In this document: one piece after another, positions 1 through 10,499 of the stretch
Numbering within the stretch: position 1 is the stretch's first letter
Layout: each line of letters opens with the position of its first letter
NCBI RefSeq assembly: GCF_029873635.1
Contig: NC_080418.1
Location: forward strand, 16,081,388 to 16,145,387
Origin: Malania oleifera
Taxonomy: Eukaryota; Streptophyta; Magnoliopsida; Santalales; Ximeniaceae
Direction of reading: 5' to 3'
DNA: 64,000 bases
Translations under genes and position numbers: made by a program
The notes under the pieces: model-generated
What the model was told of the DNA's origin: nothing
Database searches by the model: none
Seen by the model: only the letters and a program-made list of their open reading frames with translations

Positions 1-1220
1 ACAATTAAAACATTTTGAAAAATTCCCAGCACGTCACCCAATGGTTATTTTCCCCCCCATTTCTATAAATACCCAATCATTTGTCAAAATTAGTGGGGAT
101 TAGCAAAAAATTAGGGCAAAAATTCTCTGAAAATCCATAAACTTATTTTGCCCATTCTACTTCCAAATACTCTTATACCTTCATTCCTTTGATAAATCCT
201 AACATTGTGAGAGTGTCTAGTGTGCTATTGCTATATTATTAATTGGCTAATACTCCCATTGTTTGCTTGATTGGTTGATATTTATTTTGGGGAGTTAAGC
301 TAAGTTTATCCCATGGATTTAAATTTAATAAATCTTGTGTTGGGATAAATTAAGTGGCTTGAGGATTTTTGCATTGTCATTGTAAGATTCCTATAGCTAT
401 ATTTTTGTTGTGCAAATATATTCACAAGCTATAATATTTTTCAAACAACTCTTGTGCCATATTTCATTGAAGAAAATATTTTTTGAGTTGTTTTGAATAT
501 TGTTGCTAGCATCTTTGAAACACTAATATGATATTGAGATTTGATATACTTTGCTTTCAAAGATTAGCTTGTAAAACACTCTTGTGCTTGATAGATTATA
601 GACATAATCTTGAGTGTTGATTGCACACGTAGAGCACCGAGCTTATAGTTAATACATTCTTGAGGTGCATTGATTAGTGATTGTGCTGAATCGGTACATA
701 GCCTTCTTAGTGTAAGAAGCATTTCCATGTACGTAAATCTTAGTTGATTGTTGTATTCCAAGTACGGGTTTGAAGAGGGAGACTAACTCTGTGGAATAGT
801 CTCAGATTGGCTTAGATCCGGTTAGGAAAGTTAGGTGCACCATCCTGGTAAGGTATAGGTTGAGATCAGCCCCGTTAATTGACCTGGTTGTAAATGGTGC
901 CGCTCCACCTGTTAAGTGAGCTTATAGTGTAATCCTTGTGCGGGTGTGCCAAGGCGGGGACGTAGGCAGTATTGGCCGAACCCCAATAATATATCGTGCG
1001 TGTACTTTATATTTTTCGCAATTTATTTTCTGTACTTTCATTTTTCAGCACATGTATGTTTTATGTTTAATTCATTATATGTTATACATGTGTTGATTGG
1101 GTTTATGATTATATAGAAAGACCCTAGGTTTGTTTAATACTGCTGTTGGCTAATTAGACATAGGAGATAAATTTTTAAATACCCAATTCACCCCCTCTTG
1201 GGAATACACTAGAGCTAACA
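1..1220 (+). mobile_element. Copia-type LTR, partial at the window edge
   Basis: The segment has the look of a plant Copia LTR of the SIRE/Maximus style. A GGACGTAGGC block lies near 959-968, an AT-rich stretch follows, and the 3' end near 1186-1220 has the characteristic AATTCACCCCCTCTTGGG and closes on CA. No primer-binding site follows at 1221, so it is either a 3' LTR or a solo LTR. The 5' end lies at or beyond the left edge. It seems to sit inside the internal part of the minus-strand element described next. Family assignment rests on pattern recognition only. Confidence 0.6.
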
Positions 1221-2939
1221 GTCATTCCAGGAAAAACATAGAATATCGTCAATAAATCCTTGTCTAGCTACAAGACAACCCTCGACCTACCCTGCCCATT
1301 CCCTACATCATATACTTTGATATGTTCACAAAATCACGCCTAACCAAGTCTACAAGACCTAACAACCTGGTTAGCTCTGATACCAAGCTGTTACGCCCCA
1401 AACTCGGAAATGGGACACAAGTTGTGATTTAGTAACCTAACCTGTCCCTGTATCATACAACATCCATGATACTACACAATATAAGGGTCTGACCCCGTAG
1501 GGTTCACGTATACCCTATCCATCATCATATACACAATATATACGCAGCGAAAAAATTCAACCTAATACATTTATAAAACCATACCAGAGTCTATACAATA
1601 TTACAACCTAATTCCCAAAACACATGAACATTCCTCGAGTGTCTACATAACCCAAAATGACAACCCAACCAAAGATCAGTACTTACACAAGTACTTCTGC
1701 AAAGCTAACCAACAACCATGCTCCTGAAATACTAGGACCCTAGTGTCAGCTACTCGAAGGACCTGAAAAAAAAAAAAAAAAGACATTTGTATGATAGGGG
1801 TGAGACACCTCTCAGTAAGGGAGAAACAGGTTATATCAGTGTGTGGGCACATGAGTGTTATTTCAATGGAAAAACATAATACTTCACAATTTCAGTATTT
1901 TCACAACACAGTTCCAGTATAGTTCACAACACAGTTCTAGTATAATTCACATCATAATTCTAGTATAATTCACATCATAGTGAATTCACAAACACATAGT
2001 ATATTTCACAACACCTATCCACATCGGAATTAAACCGGATGTCCCAACTCATCAGTAACAACCTAGATGAGCGACTTGATAGAATTAAAACTGGATTTCA
2101 AACCCATCAGATTTTAACCAGATGTCTCAGCCCATCGGTAGCGAACTGGATGCCCTAGCTCGTCAGTAATTAATTCGGATGCTCAGCTCGTCGGTAATTA
2201 AACCGGATGCTCAGCTCGTCGGTAATTAAACTGGATGCTCACCACATAATATTAATCATCACATAGAATCCTTGGTATTTAACCGGTATTAGTTTTCCAC
2301 AAATTCCTGAAAACAGTTTTGGAACCACCGTTCCTATATCTCATTTCACAATTTCATAACTCAACTCATTTCAATTTACCAGCTCATGCCACGCCTATTT
2401 GGGTAACAAATAATCACATCATAATTAATTGGAGAATACAGTTTAACATAAAATGAAGGTACAGTCATCTTTATATTACCATTTACTCAAATACGTGATT
2501 TTCCAACATAAACTGAGATAAAACCCGATAACCCCAAATTTCCCAAAAACCTAAACTTGAAAATCCCGTAGTTTCACCTGATAGATTTTCCCAAATAAGT
2601 AACCAAAACATTCGTATAATCGTAAACATAATTTTACCGAGTCAGATTTCAAAAATAACTGATATAAAAAGAAACCCCTTACCTTATATCAAAAACTGAA
2701 ACACAAACTTAATCGGTCCAAAACAACGACACGGGATCCCCAAAACCTAAAAACCGAAGAACAATACTTCAATACAATTCTACCTACTACAAATCTACCA
2801 AACCAAAAATGAAATCGGACCCTTACCTTCATTTTGCGATAAAACCTAAAATTCCTTAAAACGAAGATCTGATCCACTATAAATGTAGAGATTCTCCCCC
2901 TGATCCACGTAGTAATGTTGGATCATTGATTCGGGTAAC
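1221..2939 (-). mobile_element. Minus-strand Gypsy-like LTR with primer-binding site
   Basis: Read on the minus strand, an LTR ends at 1389 (plus strand TGTTACG, so the LTR closes CGTAACA). It is followed at once by a primer-binding site complementary to initiator tRNA-Met: TGGTATCAGAGC is the reverse complement of 1374-1385. The remaining internal sequence, 1221-1373, has no coding content. The LTR body, 1389 to about 2939, shares layout with the LTRs at 2940 and 58681, including a 'gaaaagacat...ggggtgagacacc.ctcagtaagg' type block near 1766-1820. The right boundary is unclear because another LTR abuts it. It is an old fossil with no coding capacity here. Confidence 0.6.
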
Positions 2940-4343
2940 TGTAACGACCCCGACCCGCCACGTGGGCCAAGAGTGCTACTTTAGTAACGTCAGCATACCT
3001 GATACCTTATTCATCAAATATAAAACACACATATGCAGCGGACATAAAATATAAAATCCTCAAATTACATTACCAGAGTTCTAACTATCTTTATACACAA
3101 AAATATCCATTTTCATATAACAACATCCCATAAAACTAAACAAAATTAAAATCTCTATTTACACACTACCTACATAAATTTACACCACTAGCCCGGCTCC
3201 TCTAGCCCGCTAGACCCGAACTCTAGGATTTCCTGAAAAGACAGTTTGTAAAGTAGGGGTGAGGCACAGCTCAGTAAGGGAAAGACTAAGTTAATGTCAG
3301 TGTGTGGCCAGTATGCATTTAGTGTACAGAAAATGACCAGTTCACTAAACAGATAATCACATTTATGAAAACATTCTTATTTTACACTCACACACACAAT
3401 TAGCCGAGGATAGGGAAGATTACCCGCCCATACAAGTAGCTTCCCTCTGCTCTAATACCATTACTGCTATTAGGGCACTCACCTTTCTCAGTAGGCTCTC
3501 AAAATTATCTTATTAATTAACCATATTCACATAAATTAACAGATATGCATATAAGACACTCCTTATGACAAACACGTCATTTACATCCCCATGGCACGGG
3601 TTGTGCGGCCCGAAGGCTGGACTAATGTTCTGGGGGATCCACCCAGACAGTAGTCATCCATACTCTCCGCTAACATGCTCCGCGGGTACACGCAGCTCCA
3701 ACTGCTGGTCTGATTGCCCTCACCCAAGGGTGCATTCACCTCACGTAGGCAAATCGGACAAGGCCACCCTACACCTCTTAGCACAGGTGTGGGCGCACAC
3801 GACCACATAACAAATATCTAGCAATGGTACCATGCTCACACTACATTGGTCCCCAGGGTTCCTAAAGCATATCATGCAATTCAAATAATAGAAAATATCA
3901 TTTAAAACATCATTTTTAATAACATATTTTTTATTTTTTTAGGATTACTACAGTAACAGACAGCCCAAAACCTTAGAGAGAGAGAGAGTGGTTTGAGTTC
4001 TAGAGAGAGAGAAAGAGAGGATTTTTTTTTTATGTTTCTTAATCATTAAGCAAATGAAAATTCAACTTATAGACCTTTGACCTGGCCAACCTCGTCGATG
4101 AAGTGGAGAGCTCATCGATGAGTAGAAGAAGGGCTTTCGTTGACGAGACTGAGATTTCAGAATTTCTAAAATCTCTCAGTATTCACTCGTCGATGAAACT
4201 CTAAATTCCGTTGTCGAGCAGTAAAAGGAACTTTGTTGATGAGAGAAGGAGCCTCGTCAATGAGCCATGCTATTTTTCTCCTTTTAATTTCCCTTCTCTT
4301 TTCTTATTTATTCATTCCACTTTTTTCGAGTTGGGTTCTTACA
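2940..4343 (-). mobile_element. Gypsy-like LTR (probably solo), family of 58681-60657
   Basis: It starts TGTAACG and ends TTCTTACA on the plus strand, the same termini style as the LTR at 58681-60657. Shared blocks are a 'cagcgga.ataaaa' stretch, a 'gtgaggcacagctcagtaagg' region near 3260, the 'gttgtgcggcccg.aggc' block near 3600, and a terminal cluster of TCGTYGAYGA-like palindromes at 4085-4260. 3690-3870 is the reverse complement of the right edge of the window (about 63820-64000). The right flank is Copia polyprotein sequence and the left flank is another LTR. No matching 5-bp target duplication is visible, so the insertion history is rearranged. Confidence 0.65.
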
Positions 4344-6822
4344 AGAAATGCGTGAAAGGGTTCAAGCTATGGGATCTAGTGGCAAATAAGGTGGTGATCA
4401 ATAGAGATGTGGTTTTTGATGAGAAAGCCATCCTGCAGCATACTCAGGAAGAAGAATAGAAATAGGGGCTAGAAAATCGAAGTCGTAACGATCATGTGAT
4501 TCAAGTGGAGTTGGGGATTTAGGGTAAAAATGCAGGGAGTTCTAACTTAGATGACTAGTAGTCGCATCGCAGTATAGCTATAGACAGAACCAGACGCATT
4601 GTCAGGCCACCCCCCATGTACGCTTTTGACGATCTGTTGTCTTATGCCCTTATTACTAGCAGCAAGGATCCTTCTACCTTTCAAGAGGCCGTGCACAGCT
4701 AGGAGAAAGGTAGCTGGATGGGCGCTATGGTGGAGAAGATAGAATCATTGCACAAGAACCAGACGTGGAACTTGGTAGAGCTTCCAGCTACTAAGTGGGA
4801 AATTGGATGCAAGTGGGTATACAAGAAGAAAAAAACAGTTTCAGAAAGAGAAAGAAATAAGTACAAGGTTCACTTTGTAGTAAAGGGATACTCGCAGAGG
4901 AAGGGAGTTGATTATGATGAAATCTTCTCCCCTGTGATCAGACACACTTCCATTAGGGTAGTGTTGGGATTTGAGGCACAACATGATATGCATTTGGAGC
5001 AGATGGATGTAAATACGACTTTAATCCATGGTGATCTGGAGGAGTTGATTTACATGACACAACTAGAAGGGTTTTGCCAACCCAGACAAGAGCACTTAGT
5101 TTGTAAACTGAAGAAGTCACTTTACGAGCTTAAGCAGTCTTTGAGGCAGTCGTACAAAAGGTTTGACACCTATATAATCCATATAGGCTATAGGAAGTGA
5201 GAGTACGATTGTTGCATCTATGTGAGGAGTCTTGAGGATGAGTCCCTCATATTTTCATTGTTATTGTTGCTAAAGACATCAATGAGGTAAATCAGTTAAA
5301 GACTCTATTAGGAAAAAAGTTCAAAGTGAATGACTTGGGTGCAACCTAAAGGATACTTGGCATGGAGATTCGCAGGGAAAGAGCTGTTGGAAGACTATGG
5401 TTATCTTAGGGCAGCTATGTGGAGAAGATGTTGAAGAGGTTTAGCATGGCTAATGGTAAACCGATGAGCACACCGTTGGTGAGTCATTTCAGGCTGTCTG
5501 CCGCCTAATGGCCAAAGACGGATGATGAGGTTCATGATATGTCGAAGGTCCTCTATGTTAGTGTAGTGGGGTGTTTGATTTATGTCATGGTATGTACAAG
5601 GCCGAACCTAGTACAGGCTATTAGTGTGGTGAGTAAGTTCTTCTTAAATATTTGTCGACAACATTGGGATGCGGTCAAGTGGATTCTCAGGTACTTGAGG
5701 GGTACAATCGAATATGATATCATGTTCAGTAGACAACAGAGGGATCCATCAGTGGTAAGGTACGTGGATGCTGAATACGCAGGAGACTTGGATGATAGGA
5801 GGTCTACCACAGAGTACGTATTTACCCTTGTGGGAGGGCCTATTTGTTGGAGGTCTATGGTTGAGTCGCTAGTTGCCTTATTAACTATTGAGTCAGAGTA
5901 CATGATAGTGGCTGAGCCTGCCAAGGAAGCATTGTGGCTTACGAGATTGGTCAAGGAGCTGAGTGTCCAACAAAGTGGAGTTAGGTTGCAGTGTGATAGT
6001 CAGAGTGTCATCTACTTGATGAAGAATCAGGTGTATCATGCGAGGACAAAGCACATTGATGTGCGATTTCACAGGATCAGGGAACTGATTGCTTCGGGTG
6101 AACTTCTTCTTGAGAAGGTTCACACATCTGAAAATGCAATTGATATGTTGACAAAGCCGATCACAACGGACAAGTTCAAGCATTGCCTTGACTTGATCAA
6201 TGTCTCCAGGTGCTAGACAGGAGACAGTCCAAATCTATTGTCCTGGGTGGAGCAGCAGTTATGCTTTCGGATTTCTCCTAAGTGATGAACATTCACCAAG
6301 GTGGAGATTGTTGGGTTTGTGACTCATATTTTGAGTGGAATGCATGCATTGGGAAAGCATCAAAGAATAAGAAGTTTGCAGGAAGAAACCGTTATCAGTT
6401 TGGGCGACGATTTGCTTGACAGTTTCAGCATCAAGGGATAACCATCGACGGTTTCATTTGGCGCAAGTTACGAAATTTGAATCAGGAGATGAGTAGATTG
6501 GGGGTTTTAGAGGATTTTCCTCTAGGCATTGCTACATGGATGATTTAGATAGGTTCTAAGGTTCCTGTATGCTAAGGATTCGTATTTAGTCAATATTTGT
6601 AACCCTAGTTGTAAGATTGAAAAAAGTGATAGTGAAAATTCACTTGTTGCTCCCGTGGACGTAGGCAAATTGTTGAACCACATAAATCTCGTGTCTTTGA
6701 TTATTACTTTCGTTTATTCTCATTGTTAAGTGATTGCTTATTTCGTATTGTTCATCATTGAGTGTGTGCACTACTTGTTTCCGTGATTGATTCAAAGTTT
6801 TCGCTGTGCACTCGCATCAACA
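4344..6822 (+). mobile_element. Copia retrotransposon, 3' half with 3' LTR (broken)
   Basis: The sequence begins in the linker between integrase and reverse transcriptase (GFKLWDLVANKVVINRDVVF-like). A reverse transcriptase block follows (about 4718-5200, with CKWVYKKK and the MDVNTTLIHGDLEELIYM core), then the RNase H region (5539-6216, with CTRPNLVQAIS, YVDAEYAGD and the ADMLTKP-like end). A purine-rich tract at 6298-6308 precedes the 3' LTR, 6309-6822, which runs TGTTGGG to ATCAACA. Gag, protease, most of integrase and the 5' LTR are absent on the left, where another LTR abuts. It is a clear fossil, truncated and carrying several breaks in the reading frame. Confidence 0.88.
6309..6822 (+). 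repeat. 3' LTR of the Copia fragment
   Basis: A 514-bp LTR bounded by TGTTG and CAACA inverted termini, directly after a polypurine tract. It carries the CCCGTGGACGTAGGC block near 6653 that is typical downstream of the transcription start in Copia LTRs. The sequence immediately to the right belongs to the direct repeat beginning at about 6824. Confidence 0.8.
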
Positions 6823-6823
6823 C

Positions 6824-7491
6824 CCCTTTACGAGACATTTATATTTGGATTAACTAAAACAACTACAACTATATTATAGTCTTAATCTAAGCATTTTTTT
6901 TTTTTGTCAATTGGAAGTTTATACTTAGATCCCATATTCATTCCCATCAATCTCAAAATTCAAAATCAAAATCTTTAATATGGATGTCTCAAGTTTTGGT
7001 TATTGGAAAAGGATACCTTGTTGTGAACATTGATTTTTCAAAAAGACAGAATCATTAGAAAAATAAATTAAATAAACAAAATAACTTGATAAACATCATA
7101 TTATTTTCACACTCATATAAACTTTAGTTAGTTATAAATTGATTCAACTTTCAATTGTTTGCCTTTTTTCTTATCTAACCCCCTACTGTCTAATATTCTT
7201 ATTTGTCAATTTGTCATGTGGTCCCCACATACTCTAGCTTAATCTTCACATCTAGACAACTATAATTAGTTTCAACCAATATCAAGAAAAGTATTTAAAT
7301 TCTATAAATTTATAAGATATAGATATACACAAGGATGTGTTTCATTTACTTTTATATGAAGATATGAAACGTTCAAAAAATATTCTCTTTTGAATCAAAA
7401 CTTTATAAAAAAATAAATTTTTTTTTCGAATGTGATTCAAATTCAAAGTATCACACTATGATAAAAATATTCACACTAGTACTCAATCATA
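6824..7491 (+). repeat. Direct repeat A, copy 1
   Basis: AT-rich and non-coding. It matches 8244-8932 along its whole length with scattered substitutions and small indels. Shared landmarks are TTTACGAGAC at the start, CCCATATTCATTCCCA near 6930, and TATTCTCTTTTGAATCAAA near 7380. It starts directly against the Copia LTR, so that element probably inserted at or near the left edge of this copy. It has no TG..CA ends, so it is not a clear LTR. Confidence 0.8.
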
Positions 7492-8243
7492 GCTTATCCT
7501 AAGTATGACTCTATCGGTGTTGACTTGAACATTGACATACTCTAGGACCTTTTAGTTATGATGAAATAATCCTTTTCCAAAGGTTGAATTTACTTCTCTA
7601 TTGGTAAGCATAAGAATAGTGTACCCAAAAACAAAAAAAAAATATCTTTTGAGAACATGTTCAAAGGGTCAAACTTCCCTATTCGGTGATGTTTATGTAA
7701 GGATGAAATTCTCCAAAAGCGAGTCTTTAAGGGGTGCCCCTCACAAATAATCCACTTAATTTAAGGGGAATTCTATAGCTTTGAAGGAAAAGTTGACAAG
7801 GTCGACAAACCATCTAGAACAAATATTTTCTTTCCGTTATTTGCAGTAAAAAATGACTCAATTTTTGTTGGAAATCTCATTTGTTGTCCTATATCAGAAA
7901 ATTAAGTAGAGGGTGAGACACTTATATACATGAATGCACCGAAAGATCTAATAATTCAAACTTTTGAGTTAAGTTGGTGTTCGTCTATATACATCAAGTT
8001 CGTGTGAAACTCCCTAATCCTAATAAGTGGTATAAGAGTTAACGATTTATAACTTTGAATGAACAAAGCTCATTAAACAAAAAAAAAGAAAAAAGAAAAA
8101 GAAAAGATCAAGGTGTAAGAGCAAATTCTCTTATTGTGCTAATAGTTAGAAGATCAAGTGCCTAACCAAGGCAAATAAAGTTTAAGGGGAGTTTAAAGAC
8201 TCCAAAGTGAGGGGAGAGTTTTCTCACTCAAAAAAATAAGCTT
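7492..8243. other. Spacer between direct repeats, no gene seen
   Basis: About 750 bp of AT-rich sequence without a credible ORF. It contains AGTGGTATAAGAGTTA near 8027-8042, which loosely resembles a retrotransposon primer-binding site, and a purine-rich AAGGGGAGTTTAAAGA near 8186. These are weak hints that the repeat pair and spacer form a decayed miniature LTR element. Confidence 0.35.
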
Positions 8244-8932
8244 CTTTACGAGACCTTTATTTATGGATTAACTACAACAACTACAACTATAGTATAGTCT
8301 TGTTCCGAGCATTTGTTTGGTAAATCAAAAGCTTAATTATACTAGAATCCCATATTCATTCCCACCAATCTCAAAATTCAAAATCAAGATCTTTAATAAT
8401 CATGTTTGAAGTTTTGGCTACTGAAATGTCTTCTAAGAGACCTTGTTGTGAGCATTGATTTTCCAAAACAGAAAAATCATTAGACTAAATAATTAAATAA
8501 ATAAAATAATTTGATAAACATCATTTCACACTCATGAACTTCAGTTGTTTACACTCATGAACTTTAGTTAGGTAAATATTAATTCAACTCTCATTGTTTG
8601 TCTTTTTTCTTATCTAACCCCCTATTGTCCGATATTTTTATTGTGACCTCCACCTACTCTCACTTAATCTTTACATCCAAACAGATATAATTAGTTTCAA
8701 CCGATATCAATCATATAATAAAAATATTTAAATTATGTAAATTTATAATTTATAGATATACACAAGGATGTGTTCCATTTGCTTTTATACGAAGATATGA
8801 AATGTTCAAATATTATTCTCTTTTGAATCAAATCTTTATAAAAAAAAAATGAAAATTTTTTGAATGTGATTCAAATTCTAAGCACCGCACTATCATAAAA
8901 ATAATCACAATAGTACTTAATCATAAGATTGA
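8244..8932 (+). repeat. Direct repeat A, copy 2
   Basis: Second copy of the repeat at 6824-7491, same orientation, start-to-start distance about 1.42 kb. Similarity stops near AATCATAAG at 8932. Confidence 0.8.
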
Positions 8933-10040
8933 GAAAGCCTCAAGCCCATATACTTTTATATTCATAAAAAATAAAATTATACATAAAATCTCGGCTTAGG
9001 TATATCTATAATTAATATCTACATATTTAATACAAGTCAAAATGTTTTTGACCTACCTATCCAATGCAAAGTACACAAAACTACCTAACAAATATAAATA
9101 CAAATGAAACATTTTTTTTTTTAAGAGCATATGTCAGTATCTGAATGTGAATGCTTATGATTCTTTCACAGTAATAATTTGTCATAATTAAAATCATATA
9201 AAATTTTATTTTATATGAGCAAAACTATAAAATTTTATATGGTAACACTTTTGGTTTCTTATTCGAGTTTTCAAAATTATTTATTTAAAATAATAAAAAT
9301 TGAAAAAAACTATTTCATCTTGTGAACTAATAAGTCATACAAAAATTAAATACTATTTATTAGAAAGTAAATGATATTTTTATTCAAATTAAACACTTTT
9401 GGATCAGATCGGGTTTATCCGACGAATATCCGTCAATCCAGTTAACGTTTTTTTTTTTTCTTTTTTTTTTAGAAACAATGATATTTTTATTCAAATAACT
9501 GAGCTGTGAATACTACGTGATTTAGAGAAGATACAAGTAGGGATATTTAAACACGATTATACGATATAGGCAATAATAAATAAGATATCATAAATCTTAT
9601 GATTTGAGATAAAATCTTATATTGTTGACATATAAACTTCTTTTGAATCAATATGTTCAGATTTGTTATAATATATGATTTTAAACAATTGAATTTGGAT
9701 CTTTCACGTTCTTTAATTTTTATTGTGATGATTTTTTTTCGAATCTTAATCATTTGAAACTGCAGTGAACAAATGTTTCAAATGTAATCGTTGACGGTTT
9801 GATGAACGATTAATTTTTAATGTTTACAATTTTACTTACATAAATTAAGAATTATTAATTAGTATAAATAATTGAATGATTGATACAGTTATTAGATAAA
9901 TTAATACACAAACTAATTACAAGTTATCGTATACAATTTAAATTATTATAATATAAAATAAATTATTAATAAAATTATATTTGAGAATGACTTATTAATT
10001 GCCTATCTGCCATAAATTATTGGACCTGAAATCGTCTAAT
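8933..10040. other. AT-rich intergenic sequence upstream of the ACR9-like gene
   Basis: Long A and T runs and short ORFs only. I see no gene, RNA or element boundary here. The sequence shifts to a CT-rich, GC-richer leader after about 10130. Confidence 0.5.
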
Positions 10041-10129
10041 TCGTCATTTAAGCTAATCAAATATGAATTATGATTTTTTCGTCCAATAATTCATCTTATC
10101 CGTTACAGTTTTCCGATCCAATCCACTTT

Positions 10130-10499
10130 TCAGGTTTACTCCAACGTCTTCCTCGTGCCCTCCATATAGAGTCTAACCCCTCATTATTCTATGGCCACGC
10201 GTCGCTGCTCACACCACTGACGTGGCCTCCCTCCTGTTCCTATACGGACAACCCAACTGCCCTGTCCCACCTCCTCCCTCACTGCTCCTCGTCTCCACTC
10301 TCTTTCTCTCTCCTCTCTGGATTCTTCTCCCTCTCTCTCTCTCTCTCGATTCTTCAGACGTTGCAGAACAACTACCACTGCCACCTGAGCGCCGCCGCGA
10401 GGGGCCTTCCTCCGTCGCTAGCAGGCATAGCACTGCCGCCTTCGGGACCTGGCGTTCGGAAGGGCGGGTCGTAGGGGGGTTTCCTTTTCCAGCGTAAGC
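10130..10499 (+). promoter_or_regulatory. Probable 5' leader/proximal promoter of the ACR9-like gene
   Basis: Base composition changes sharply from AT-rich to CT- and GC-rich just before the start codon. A (CT)n tract lies at about 10332-10350. Such pyrimidine-rich stretches are common in plant core promoters and 5' UTRs. A weak TATA-like CATATAGAG sits near 10163. The transcription start cannot be fixed from sequence alone. Confidence 0.45.

Noticed and set aside
3565-3810. 81-codon ORF (and a 75-codon antisense ORF) in the 2940-4343 LTR
   Set aside because: They lie within an LTR and both strands are open; nothing suggests a protein.
10070-10497. ORFs of 134 and 91 codons in the CT-rich leader of the ACR9-like gene
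   Set aside because: They are driven by low-complexity CT sequence, overlap in several frames on both strands and match no family. They are best explained as leader sequence.
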